64,000 nt of DNA, taken from contig NC_063994.1 of NCBI RefSeq assembly GCF_932276165.1, forward strand, positions 10,850,001 to 10,914,000, written 5' to 3'. Source of the stretch: Plutella xylostella (taxonomy: Eukaryota; Arthropoda; Insecta; Lepidoptera; Plutellidae). This document shows positions 1 through 14,500 of this stretch, piece by piece (the first letter of the stretch is position 1; each line of letters opens with the position of its first letter). The notes beneath the pieces are model-generated. The model did no database searches. It saw nothing but the letters and a program-made list of their open reading frames with translations, and was not told the DNA's origin. A program made the translations under genes and the position numbers.

Positions 1-1892
1 AACCATTATTATTCTGAGATATCATCACTTCTTATTCTGAGTTACCCAACATAAAAACACGCCATCTATTGAAATCATTTTTTAATTAGGATTTGTCTAT
101 GGTGTGGTCCCCAAATTTAAGGGTAAAATCAAAATAATTATATTTTAACCTTTTTTTATTCCTATTATATTAAAAGACCAATTCAACGATACCCTACCTA
201 CACCATCAAAATAACCGGAAAAAATATCAGCCCCAATTTACTTGTATGGGAGAGGGAGTACCCCAATATTTTTTTGGGGTACTCCCCATATCTATGCGAA
301 ATATCAGCTTGATATCTTTACCCGTTTCTGAGAAAAAGGGCGGTGACAGACAGTCAGTCAGACAGACGGACAATAAAGAGATCTTATAACGGTTGCTTTT
401 TTTCCTTTTGAGGTACGAAACCCTAAAAATAAGAAAAAATATTATTCTGCTACCAAAAAATATACTTACAAACATACAAACATACAATCGAAAAATATTA
501 CCATCCTCCTTCGGCAGTCGGGTAAAAACAAGTGAGACAGGGGGTCATTCTGGACTTTTGTTCTACGAGTTTTAAAAATTAACAAAAAAAAACCTTTTTC
601 ATAGAAACTTTGATGACACGTGACTTTTTACCATGGAAAACGAATATTTTTTTTCGCGAATTTGCAAAACTCGTAGAACAAAAGTTGTACAGAATGACCC
701 CTTGAGTTGAGTCATCCCCTTTCGGCTTAGTATACCCTTAGTATCTACACTTTAATACCTGTAGTTACCTTTCTACAAGTAAGTAAATACTACATTTGTT
801 TAGAAAGCTAATCGGGTTCCGAGTATGGAGAAAAGTGGCACCCCTATTAATTTCTACTCTTTCCTGGTGCTTACCAGTGTAATTAAAAATTATACTTACC
901 CTCAAATCAATACTTGAAAATAATTGTCAATAAAGTTGGCGAGTAAAAGTTTATGACCCACTGTGCAAACTTACATGTGTGCGTGTCACTGCGTGTGCTG
1001 TGTGAAGAGCATTGAAAACCCAAATTTGGCGGGGCACGTCACCCTGTACGGGCCCTTAAGTCAAGTTAATAAATTATATTTACTGTTATTTAGTAATGAT
1101 CAATACTGTCACTCTAATACTGTCGCGTATGATTGCGGTTGACACTATTATTTTCAAAGACATACAACTTGTATGGTAAAAGTGTATTCGAAAAACGGTA
1201 ACATACTCACTTAAACCTTTTTTACCAAACAAAAAAGAGTCAGGGAGTCAAATAACCATTCTACAACTACAACTATACCGGTAAAAGTTCTAGCTGAGAG
1301 TGATTAAACGCTCTTCTATAGTAATTTTAGCACTTCAATGACACCGTACTACAGGCTTTCTATAACTTAAACACTTCAATGGCACCGTTTTACAGACTTT
1401 CTAAAGCCTTTACTCTCAAAATCGTGGGCCTCTTTCGTGGTTATAAGTGAGTTAGAGCACTCTCCTACACTCTTATACAGCTATGTCTTAACACTTTAAT
1501 TTTCGAATGGAACCATTATACAAGTTATATGAGAGTTTTTTTAACGCTACGGTGTTAGTTGGGCGACGGACCCTATTCTTGGATTGCATTCATCATCGTA
1601 AATTCATAACAGAGGGCAAGTCATTGTTGTTCATAATCCGGTCTGATGAAGACATAGGTAGTATAGGTATAGATGGAAAGCTTTAAGGCGTCAGTTTCAT
1701 ACATATTCTGAAAGCACGTATCGCTTATCAGCGCTTCTTCGGAAACATTATGGAACTGAAGCTTTAAATCAATCTTTCTTACACGCCTAAAGATACCAGG
1801 AACACCTGACTGAGGCTGCGCGGCGCGTGACGTTCAACTGTTCTTTCTGCAGACGTTTTAAGGCCCCTACACACCAACAGCATCCGACTCAC
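1..1892. other. Left-edge intron of the kinesin gene
   Basis: AT-rich sequence with no kinesin exon found on the minus strand. It holds a short palindrome around 248-288, a (GACA)n-like tract around 345-372, and an inverted-repeat element at about 537-706. The rest (about 710-1890) shows nothing I can name. Confidence 0.6.
537..706. repeat. Short inverted-repeat (MITE-like) element
   Basis: Left arm (about 540-575) and right arm (about 664-705) are reverse complements containing TTGTTCTACGAGTTTT and its complement, each bordered by a GGGGTCATTCTG-type end. About 90 bp of AT-rich spacer lies between. No coding capacity. Confidence 0.6.
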
Positions 1893-2468
1893 CGTATGAC
1901 GTGCGTGTGCTTGTGCGCCGCCTCGACGGTGACGAGGAACACGGCGTGCGAGCGCGACGAGTGCTCGTTCATGTCGGTGCAGGCGGCCGCGCGGCGCCGC
2001 GCCCCCGCCGTCATCACGCGCACCATCTCCGCCGCAGACTTGCAGACCACGGACGTCATCTCCGGGATGTAGAACCCGTTTAGCTCCTGCTGGGGGGTGA
2101 GACGGTTAGCGGAGTGGTAGAGGGGGTGTGGAAGAGACGGTCATGGATAATGGGAGTAGTATCAGAAAGTCTGGTTCCTTCAAACTGCAACACAACATCT
2201 ACTATGTGCTATGAGTCTATGACTGCTATGCTATGGAGGTGCACGCAAGAAGCCTCCTCAAGGGATGTATCAACTTTCATACGTCCAGCGCGCCTTGTAC
2301 ATATACATATGACTCACGCTAATCGTTACTCCACGGTGGCAAACTCTAGAGACAAGCTCTAGAAGAAGCAGGCCTAAAATACTATTCACCAATAGCTGTC
2401 CATATCGTCGTTTATATCACTACTTCCAACAGTAATCCTAACTAATATTATAAATGCGAAAGTAACTG

Positions 2469-2515
<47 letters not shown>

Positions 2516-5500
2516 TACTCTTTCACGCCAAAACTACTGAACGGTTTTGAATGAAATTTGGTATACATATGGTCTAGACCCTGAGAAAGAACATAGGCTA
2601 CTTTTTATCCCGGAATTCCCACGGGAAAACTTTTTAAGGCGAAGCGAAGCTCGCGGGAACAGCTAGTACTAAATAGTTTTGGCTACTAGTTATACTAGTA
2701 CGTATGTCTGCTTCGATAGTATATTGCAGATGTTTTATGTTCAGCAGATGGCCCCTTACTTTTATCATCTAAATAAGGTTTAGTCAGGTTAGTTGATCGA
2801 AGCAGTTGCAGCTATAAATAACGTTGGTTCTCAGTGGAACAGGTTTGCAGGGAGGTTTTTGCTCGCGAGTGACGGACGACAGATGGCGTCATGGCCACAG
2901 TGGCGGGTCCAACTGAACCTACTTAGAATGACCATATGGCCACACAAGAAGACCTTTAGCGAGGAACATGGGAATTGAGTAGTCATCCTAAAACCCATGT
3001 CGCTTGGCGAAAAATATGAACTAACCTTGTCAATCATAATTACACAGACATAATGTTAATGACAGAAGAAGATTACATGTAAACACATGTATTATAATAT
3101 TTAACGAGCCCATAATTACTCTCTTGTTGCGTCATACGTCGGTGGACCGACACTGGACCCGCGGAGTGTGTCGCCGCGCGGACAAACCACATCTAGTACA
3201 TCGCGCCTTGTCATTCATTACCACGATTATTGTATATCAAAAACTTTATGCAAAAGCCACAATTGAGATGTACAGATGTGATGTATTTACTTGGAATATT
3301 TGCAATGTTTTATCAAGCAGGTAGGGAGCTTGCTCTAATGCTGATTATACGAATCTAAATAAATTCAGAACATGAGTGATGTGCATCGTTTGTTACACAA
3401 CAACAGTGGATGAGGGCTCGGAGCCTCCGACCGCAGAACAATTTGCGCAAGGTTATGTTCTGCAAACCCAAAAAGGAGCAACGTTTCGAAACAATCGACT
3501 CTATTGCGAACAAATTAAGGTCTCTTTTACGGAAAACGTGGTGCCCAATGAAAATCTCAAGAATGTGGGCCACGATCACCGAATCGTGTAGAATTTATTA
3601 CTGAAACGTATGAAATCCTCAATAGTAAGAATTAATTGTGTTATTAAAGTTATTATACGAATGCGCTTTCGGTTTCGACGCTCGACCGCGGGCAGTTAGA
3701 AACGCGGAGATAATGCTCTCGTCTCATCCATCATGTTTTTTCCTCCGTAACTGATGATTCCATTACAGGAGGCGACGATAGAGCACTAAGTTTCTTTTGT
3801 TTGCGATGCAGTCAGATTTTCCGTCTCATTTCCGTCTCTTGTGAGTGGAAGCGAGACAGGTTGAAGGAACCGGAACAAAGGGCCCGTCGTCCGGCCAGAC
3901 ATAAATAAGGCTGTAATTGAAAGTCTATCCCGCAGCGGGAATCGCGACCAGACAGGTTGTTGAACTTCCCCGACGGTATGTGAGCCTGGTAGCTTAGAAG
4001 TGGAGATTTAGAAAATATAATTTAAGTTTACAAGGGCTCAAGAAAGTTTAGCTATGAAAGTGGAATAAGTACCTAATATGCAAAGTTTAATTTCAGGAAA
4101 ATCATAAATGAAAAACTCTTTCGTACGAAAAGGTTCATTGGCTTTTCATTTGAACGATATTGGCACGGAAACGTATACAATGGGAGGGCTTCGTTGTTTC
4201 GTCGCCCATTTGTATCGTATTGATATTCGCGCCTCTTCGTGACAAATAGCTATTCCATTTCATTCACTCCTGGTATTTACATTTACCGATACCCTTTACA
4301 AATTGTTTTTGATTTCCAATTGATAAGGTAATCTGGAACATCGATGTTACCTTCTAATTCAGCATACCCAGATTACTTCTAGCGGGCTTACTTATTTGAA
4401 TTGAATAGACAACCGTCATAAGCTCCTCTGTAAGGTAAGGACTAGCCCTAAATGCAAACTAACTACGTCAATCGACTTCGTCATTACACGCATGCGATAT
4501 ACTGCATGTCCCTAATGTATATGCTTAACTTACAAACCTATGTATAATAATATACTTAATAGGTGTGTAAGTGCGCACTTATTGATATCTGCTGATACAC
4601 AGGTTTATCAATTGTCTGATAATGATAAGGATTTCAGTAATAAAGATTTCGCGACCGTGAAATTAACACTTTCGTATCGTTACCGAACTGCTTAATCCCA
4701 GTTACCAATACGTTTATATGTTTGATGATAGCCATTTATAGATATTATCAATTATCAGTAACATAATCCTGACTGTGGTAAATTTTAGAAGGTCCAATTC
4801 GCCAGAACTAAAAGATTCCTGTGTATATTTCTTTGCATTAAAAATCAAGAACTTGCAATAAGACTTACATAGTCACAGTACCTATAAAACAGTAAAACAT
4901 AAATAGTGAATGAGCTCAGTGGCGACACTTCAGTCCCACCCCGGCCGGCGTCGCGTGACGTCACCGCATGCGTCATTCAGTTTCAGCAGCTAGCTCGAGC
5001 TGATAGCACGGACACTGCCCTAGACGTAGATAAAGCCTTCAGATACGGCTTTTACAGGAAACCCATTTAATAAACGCAAAGAACCACCCTCTTGAATTAA
5101 GATCATTTAAACCTTCCATAGAGTGAAATTGCGATATTCAGTTTCATATTAAGTTCTGAAAGTTACACGAGGACCTCTAATCCAAGATTAATGTACCGAC
5201 CATTACAAGCCACAAATTAAGTTAAATTGGTCAATTTACGTAAGAAAGCCGAAGGACAAAAAAATATTCACAAACTTGGGCACGATAATCCAGACAAAAA
5301 GTGTGCGACGTAATGCCCGCGTAGTACTAAGTGGCTGGAAACTAGAAACTAATCCGTCCGTAATCCACGAGGAAGGTAATCGAGCGAGACGCCGATTTCA
5401 CAGCCAGCTAACTGGTAAACTCTATGTAATAAATGTTCGTTCCGCTCAGGTGGAGGACCGAGGACAGGTGGACCACGGTGATGCTGTAGGGAGGACCAAC

Positions 5501-8500
5501 ATTTCGTTGACTCAACAGAAGTAATTCTTCAGCATGTCATCGTAAGCAATAATTTGTACAGTAGTTAGATTCATCGAAGCGGTTTTTAACTAGGTAGAGT
5601 TACCTCTTCAAGTACCTCTAACTTGTGTACAAACATCTAACTATTTATTAGAATAGTCCAACGACAATAACCCGATTACTGTGAAAGCAACGTCACAAGA
5701 AATGCCCTTCAAATCGAAGGTTTCGATTAACCGATTATTTATCTATAAGTGTGTTTTTATAAAGACTTCCACGAGTGAGTAGTGTGGAGGATATTGATCA
5801 GTGACAGCTGGCTGGTGGCACGTGCCAGTGTGGTACGATGGGAGCTTGCGATACAACCACCACATGTGTACATTGTATGAGGCCGTGTCGGTAAAGTTTC
5901 GCACGCCAGCTGCGGTCATGTCGTTCTAGAGTCGTGTGTAGTGGACAGACACATATCTGCAGCTTTTACACGTGTCTAGGTTGACCTGAATCTGTGAGCT
6001 ATTGTCTTGGACAGGGTTCGCATTTTTCCGAATTTGGCAAAGAAACACATTTTTTTTTTAAATTTAATTCCGCTTCTCTGACAAAAAGACTTATTGAAAA
6101 AACCTAACAATGACCCTGATATAGTAACTCAAATCCAAATACGATTCTATTTCAATAAAAAGAACATCGATCGTAAATAAATAAACATATGTTTAACAAT
6201 CGCTTTGTTTGCTCGGTATTGTAAACTACGTGCTAACTATGAGGTAATGCCGGACTGTTTGTTTGTCTATCTTCAATATTCCACTTAAACACGGCCAGTC
6301 CTTGTGCTAATGTTATGTTTTGTTGACCAGCTGATAAAAATATACCAAATATGAAGCGGTTTGTTTTCTACTCCAGATTAACAGGAAGGGACAAATGTGG
6401 ATGTTTGGTTATTAAAGTTTTTCAGGAAGGTTTTGGTTGACTTGCAACACTTCAGTACTGTAGTATCTGGGGCTGTGTGGAATGTTTGCGCAACGTTACC
6501 CTATTTGTAAAGCAAATGGCGCGGACTCTTTGTGTAAAACTTGGCCGAAGACATGCACGCCTTGTACGGGTCTGTCCATTTCAACATTCTAAGTCAAAGC
6601 TGTGTATGAGGATTGTACTGACATTTACATAAAACACATTAATTACGTGAAAACTTCCTAGTAATTGGACACTCTTTTGTTTCTATTAAACGACATATAT
6701 GACACCTATGCTAATGTTATATCATACCATACAGCATCCATCCGTCTCGCAACTATCTAAGGTCTAGTCATGTAAACGTGTCTGGGAAACTTGTAAAAAC
6801 AAAGCACAACCAACCTGTCCCCGTATCGTCAACTTCTTCCCGTCTTTGGCCAGCAGATCCCTGACGTCTTCCAGATGCAGCTCCACATAGGAGCAGGACA
6901 CCAGGTGCGTGACGTCGGGCGACGCGGCGTTCTCGATGTGCGCCCAGATGTGTCGGAAGGCGCGCGGGATGACGCCCTCGTCGGTCGGGGAGCCCTGCAT
7001 GGTGTGCGTCTTGCCCGTGCCCGTCTGCCCGTACGCGAACACGCAGCCGTTGAACCCGTCCAGGACGGACGCCACCAGCGGACGGACCTGCGGGGAGGGA
7101 GGAGGTTAGGTGGTTTGCAGTAGCAGCAGCAGTAGTGATGCCTGCTGATAGAAGGCGACGATCGGAAGAAGGGAACGTTTAAAGGTTGATTCTATTAAAA
7201 GCCACCTGAACGGCGAATGCTAAAGTGGATCGGCAGATTGACTGCGGGTTTCTTAAAGGGGTTACGTGAATTACACAATAATGTTGTCGAGATATAAATG
7301 GCAACACCTATATTGAAGATGTTTTATTTACATGGAAGGATCGAACTTCAATGTTAAATTCTGGAAGCCCTTGAAGATACGGTAAATGCAATTAGCACCA
7401 AGTTGCTAATTACCTGTCACGGACACGCCACCGCAGATGCTGCATGAACACATGAGTGGGCATATTTGGAACTCCTCCAAAGTGATTTAACGTAAACTAT
7501 CGCTATTTGCACATGACGGACTATCATAAACATGCGAGTGTATATAGGAGTCATGCTGTATTTTCAGAAGTAGATGTGGATGACCTTGTAAGCTCACGGC
7601 CGCCGGCGGAGTGCAAGTGACACGGAATACGAGCATTGTGCGGAACAAAAGGCGATAATTGAGAAGAGTCAAGTTTCCTTGAGCGAGTCCGCAGCGTGTT
7701 GACTTACGTACCTACGGAGCGTCGCAAATATTGCACTTCAAGTCATCGCCTGTTTTGTTACGTAGTTTCAGATTGTTTTCTATAACTGGATATCTACAAC
7801 TCCACATGTAAGGTGTCAGGTGTCTAAACATACATTTTGTTTAGAATAATTTAGCATATTACAAGTAACTTCAGCATCTAGTTATCCTTGCAGGCCACGA
7901 GGAAGTGTCAGTAACTGATCCACTGATCACCGCGACCAACAGAATTAGTTCCACTGTTTGTTCCTTGTGAAGCATGAAAACGTTTCTTTAGATTTTTAAC
8001 AGGCAGATACCACATAATTACAATTAGGTACGGCTATTGTGAAGTCATTCATGTAAAGCACGTGTAATGAGCGGAGACGCTTCAACACCTTGGTTGTTGT
8101 TGTGTTTTGTATTTATCGATTACTCTGGGAACAGCGAGGCTGCGGCTGAAGGTTCTCCGCCCACAGACCCTCCTGACTCACCTCCTTAGACCACCTCCTT
8201 CTAAGGCCGACAGCGGATCATCCTCAGGTGGAGTTGGGCCGCGAGTGGGCGCCATTGTGCACATTTACATAAATGCCTTTATCCAGTGCACAATGTTTAT
8301 TCATCACTTCCGACCTCTAAGGTTTCGGCAAGTGTAGGAGGACTGAATATGATTAATTGAATGGCTACTTTTAACAAAATAAGTGCATTTCTGAATTGTA
8401 TATTTTATAGAGCAGAAATTATACAATAGAAAGGCATTAATTTGAAATACAGTAGCGTGCCAACTCGCCTAACGAGCTGAAATTGTGAGCGAATTCAACG

Positions 8501-11500
8501 AGTGTCGCCGACTCACGAAAATTTTATTTAAAAAGATGAGACATAACGTCTGCGCACAATAAATGCAATCGTATGAAGGAAATTGGTCCCACACGCACCT
8601 GCACCCAATAAACACGTTTTTACTAACGCAGGGTGCTGAAGAATTTGAGTAGGCAGTTTATAAAAGCAGTTGAGTCAATGAGCCTGCATTCGGAAGTGTC
8701 GGTGGAATGTGCTAATATTTGGCGAGTCCGAGAGCCGCTACCGCGTGGAGGCGGGCGGGGCGTCGCGTGTGGGATGGATACCAACTAATATTCACGATTT
8801 TTTGCGAACAAACTATGTGGGGGATTGATCGCTGTCGTCTTTGTGTGAAACATTAATCTGTCAGCATTGATTTTTTCTATTTTAGTGAATTATTAATCCA
8901 TGTAAGTACCTAATGGTGCATGTTGTAGCTGAAATTTTGGATCCACCAATATTCAAATTTATCAGCATATACATAATACATACTGTATATTGATGCAAAT
9001 GCTAATATTCCACATCTTCCGAATCTGGGACTTCATATTGTTGATTCTGAAGCAACAAATCCTGACTCTTCGCTTTACAATTAAAAACATAAATATCCCC
9101 TTCCATTAGGAAAACTCTAAAGGTAAAATTAATTGTTAGTCACTCACCATCTCATCGTAGATGGTCTGGTTGTCGGCGCTGGCGTCGTAGGCCGCGTCGT
9201 ACGTGAACACCTTGTCCTGCCCCTTCGAGTTGAGCACCCGCACGGCGCCGCGCTCCGGGCACACCTGCACCACCTGCGGGCACCAGGGCGTCAGACCAGG
9301 GAGGAGATGAGGGGCAGCAGTCAGTCGGGGATGAGAGAGAATGGAGCTTGTTAACTAGAAGCAAGGGGTTTAGTGATGTGGCTGAATAACAGGCACTGAG
9401 CAGCTGATGACTAAGTTTTAACAATCGAAGGTTCTGTGGGTTATCAACATCAGCCAAACGCCAATCCATCAGCCAACACTGGATATAGACCCTACATAAT
9501 ATGAAATTATAATATGTTTAGTGTGTAAATAATTATTTTATTGATATTTTAATAATTCATAAAATATAATTTAGTGATCAATATGAGTTTTGCATCGCTA
9601 GACTCTCCACCACCAGTAGTGATGGATGCTCATGCACAGTATCGGGTTACCTTCGACTCGGTCCCAGAAAGAACCGGTGTCTAAACATTTCTAACACGGA
9701 TAGTGTGCAGGTGCGATAATAATCTGCAAGTTCAGTGTTAATACGCTAATGGCAATTTTATTACGTCCTTCGTTTAGTTACAAGTGTTACAACGCGTTAC
9801 ATAAAACTTTATGAACATTAATTATATCTTACCCGTCCCGTTAAGTGATAATTTAATAGTGATAGCCTACCTACCATGAATTTATTATAAATAAAAGCAG
9901 TCTGTAGTGTTTTAATATTAGTAATCACAAATTAAAAATACCGTAGAACCTTATAGCTAAACGCCATAATCGCTTCCTATTATTATACCCAACCAGCTAT
10001 TGAATGAGACCTGATGATTGATGAGGCAATGTGAGACCCTTTACCGAACAATGAGATTTAATCAGCCCCCTGCACCCTGCAACCTGCGGGTGAAAACTGA
10101 GGATGTGTTGAGTCATGACCACCTACACCGTGGCTCACACCTGATGGCCCTGGTTCAGAGCAGAGAGAAACAGTTGATAATAAACATCGCACTTTGAAAA
10201 CATCAACTAGGTATTTATCGTGTAGGCATCTCATAAAACGCAAGCAAAACTGAATCTCCCATAAACTGGCGCCTCATTATAATTATATGCTTGCTTTTGA
10301 AGGTAGCTGAATGGAATGACAAAGTGATCAACTGTCTCTCGCTGCCTACAACCAGGGTGCTGTTACCAAGACATCATGAACTCAAGGGCGGTAACCTGCG
10401 TGGTGTCCTTCAACTGTCTCTTATCAGCGGCGGCGGGGCTGGACAGCCGCTCGTACCAGGGCCGGCCGCGCTCCCGGGGCGCCTACCAGGGGCAGAGGGG
10501 GGTGAGAAGCTGGACAACACACGTGACGGCATTGGGAGTATTGGGACAAACATTGGACCAAACGGGAATGATGCAATGGAACAAACGTAACTAGTTAGAT
10601 CCTAAGCTACATTTATGATTTCAGAGTATTTTCAGTTCTTTTACCCTTTGTTTACGTCATAGATGGTTATCGAATATTGGAGCTCCGTGTAAAGGTTAAA
10701 CTTAAACGAATAACATTATTAACGAGCTGTTGGTCTATCTACTAGAACAAATAACTTGCGTGACTTTTAACACTCAATGCCAAGCAAATATAGGTACTTA
10801 AAAGTAGGCAGTTCCAAAACGCATTACGTAGTGACCCACTCTGTTTATTTCCATTATAACTACAGATACTCAAGTCTGTATGATCAGATAAGTAACCAGG
10901 CTCAGCGGGCCGTGCCCACCATCAACAGACCATAGGCTACTGCTGTATTATGTATATTATACTACATCAGACCAGTGACTACTCCGGATGCCGGCAGCGC
11001 CATCGCGGTCACTGCACAATCATATCACATCATCGCACTTTTATTACCACTGATTGCCTACGTTATTGGCGATAATTTACTTACGGATATGATATGTACC
11101 TACCGTGTTTCACGGGGTTGTATTTTATGATACTATATCTATAGATGTATAACTATATTGTATGTAAGTACTAGGTAAGGGCTACGTGCTTGTCTAAGGC
11201 TACGTGTACTTAAATACCTACGAAATCTATTTTCTGAATCCATGAAAACAAAGCTACTATGTTATATTTTTCAAAATTATGAAATAACCCTAGCCCGTTA
11301 CATTTCACGCAGATTGAATACGTGTTCATATTCTGCCCTCTCGTTAGTACGGTGACAACAATAATATCGGTATCGGTATGACAATTAACACCCGCATTAT
11401 GGTAATAATGGCGCCATCAGCTGCGCACGCGCCGCCACTCTGTTCACTGTTACTTCATGAAAATCAAGAGCAAGAAGGAAGTAAAGGGATGTACTTAGTT

Positions 11501-14500
11501 ATGTAGTGAATAAGACAGGCTGCAGTTACTCGTATAAAGATTGGTGTGTAAATTCTAAAATGCAATGGATACATTTATAAATTGAATGAAAAAATGCTTG
11601 CAACCATAGTTAAAAAACAAAAATGCTAGGTATAAGCCCTATTAGGAACCGTTAAATAACCACAAAAAACCTATCCATGTTTTTTCTTTCTAATTTGCTA
11701 ATAGTCTACCATATTTTTTGTAAAGATCAACCATTTAATCGAACTTAGTATTAAATAGCTCGGGATAACCAACGAATTGTGGTGTGAGCGTAACGGGTTC
11801 CGCTCATCTCGCATAATCTTTATTGACCAAAACTCATTTCGCATAACTCGTATGGTCTAAACTTTTTTGGCCGAACCATCACTTTGCCAAGACTTATGTG
11901 GCATAAGGCTCGTTTTGTCTAAAACTCTTTAGGCACAATCTTTAAACACCTAAGTTTCGTTTGCTCAAATTTATGTTCGTCTATACCTTTGTATAATCTT
12001 GTTTCTCCTAATATTATCTTAATAAATACTATATTAAGTATGTAGTAAATGTACAAATTGTGGTATTTTTCTCCTACATCCCGAAAATCACGATGTTGTA
12101 TGATCAAAAAATCGAAAGTTAACGACCAATATAATTATTACAAACCCCATGAGATTGAAACCTAAAAATAGGTGCGACGACGAGCAAAGCGAGGAGGAGC
12201 GTGTTAGGTGCACATGTTCATCAAAACCAAAGCGGAGCGCAGCGAAGCGGAGCGGAGCGTTTTCCAAACAGCGGAAACAATACAAGGCACCAGTTTGCGC
12301 TATGTAGGGAGACGCTCCGTCAAAGTTAAAGCCAAACGAATATTATTACTTTGTATAAACCTATGCCATAGCATTATTAGGCTATTCAAGATTTGGCCAT
12401 ACCATTATTAGGCTAGACAATGTTATGCGAAATAACTTTTTACTAAACGAGATTTATGCCATACGATTTTCGGCGTAACGAGACTTTGACCCAGGCGCGG
12501 ATCCAGACCTCAAAATAGGTAATGGGCAAGTCCAAAAATCTGATTTTGCCTCGCCTTGAGGTACTGATAGCTGTTTTTTGTTGTTGTGATGATAATATGA
12601 TGTGTGCACAGTGCATTTTTAGGGTTCCGTAGCCAAAATGGCAAAAACGGAACCCTTATAGTTTCGTCATGTCCGTCTGTCCGTCTGTCCGTCTGTCCGT
12701 CTGTCACAGCCGATTTACTCGGAAACTATAAGTACTACAGTGATGAAATTTGATGGGAATATGTGTTGTATGAACCGCTACAAAAATATGACACTAAATA
12801 GTAAAAAAAAGAATTGGGGGTGGGGCCCCCCATACATGTAACTGAGGGATGAAATTTTTTTTTTCGATGTACATACCCGTGTGGGGTATCAATGGAAAGG
12901 TCTTTTAAAATGATATAAAGTTTTCTAAAAAACATTTTTCTTAAAGTGAACGGTTTTTGAGATATCAGCTCTCAAAGTCGTAAAAAGTATGTCCCCCCCC
13001 CCTCTATTTTTATAACTACGGGGTATAAAATTCTAAAAAAAATAGAGGTGATGCATGCTAATTAACTCTTTCAACGATTTTTGGTTTGATCAAAGTATCT
13101 CTTATAGTTTTTGAGATAGGTGACATAATAAGTTTATTATATTTGCTGCTACGGAACCCTTTGTGCGCGAGCCCGACTCGCACTTGGCCGGTTTTTTTAT
13201 TTAAATAAGTAACTACCTAATTCAAAACTGTAAGAAATAAATACTTACAGATTTTGAAAATTGTTACAGGCACAAATTACAATACAACGTAAACAACATA
13301 CATTTTAATGTGGATCACTTTATAGGCAAAATAGTTTTTAAGGTAGCTACAGCTATTTAAACGAAAGGCATTTTTTTGATAAAACCTTTCAATTTCCTCA
13401 ATTTTGACCCAAATACCTACAGAAGACAAAATTTATATAAGTTTGGATAGATGTTTGTAAATATTTTCCGAGAAAACCGATGTAGGACTGTAGGTAGATA
13501 ACTGACATCCTGAACTCAAATTCAGACTACTTTACATTTCGCTCGCTGGTTCTGGCAGAATTACCAGCGCTGTATAAATTTTTGTACAGCACATGCTGAG
13601 TCAGAGCCATTTTACTGACATAATACACACCTATGTCACTGTACCTATTGATGTTGTTTTGTATTTGTGATGTGTATTGTTTTAGTAAATAAACAATGTG
13701 TCTATGTCTGCATTTGCAGTACTTACTTATTATTTGCTTTGTGACCCCAACACAAGCAAGCTTGTGCTGAGAGAGTTGTCGGGTAAGTGGGCAACCCGAC
13801 TGTCAGATGTTTTCAAGCCGCCTATAGGCCTCTGACCAGGTTTAACGACTGCTGCCGAAACATGGTTTAAACGACAACTCATTTCTGCTATTACATTTTT
13901 ATAATTAGGTACATTCATAAGTATAGATAAATCAAAATATACTGTCGATAGTAAATGAAAGAGGATATAATATATCAAACGACATTTGTTGTATAAAAAA
14001 ATTGTCCACGGCGAACAGAAACAAAATTAGTTCTGATTATGTTCTGATATAAGACATTAAGATTTTACAATGATATAGGTAATAGCTGTGCCCGCGAGCT
14101 TTAAAAAGTTTTCCCGTGGGAATTCCTGGATAAAAAGTAGCCTATACCGTAAAAGTAGCGTATATAGTATGTTCTTTCCCAGGGTCTATACCATATGTAT
14201 ACCAAATTTCATTCAAATCCGTTCAGTAGTTTTGGCGTGAAAGAGTAACAGACATATTAGTTAGGATATCTGTGGGTCGTGGGAATAACGAGATAGAAAA
14301 CTATTGTACTTAATTATTATTTATTTATTTATGAACACTTTATTTTTTCATTTTCTTAAGTAACAAGAAACAAGAGCATAAAATTAAAAGAAATTCAGAC
14401 AATGTACAAAGACTAATTGCCAAAAATCCATTTCTTCCAGCCAACCCTTGATACTCGTAGTGGAAAAAGATGTAATTAACACACACACACACGCACTCAC

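Larger units (their letters stand above)
2090..6814. other. KIF3B intron 3, mostly unassigned
   Basis: Apart from the repeat at 2441-2667, I recognise no gene or element in this intron. Short open frames near 3376-3604 and 5276-5524 lack family motifs and splice signals. A GC-rich island near 4930-4990 contains a palindromic CRE. Confidence 0.5.

Noticed and set aside
5276..5524. 82-codon plus-strand open frame in KIF3B intron 3
   Set aside because: No family similarity that I can see and no splice context.
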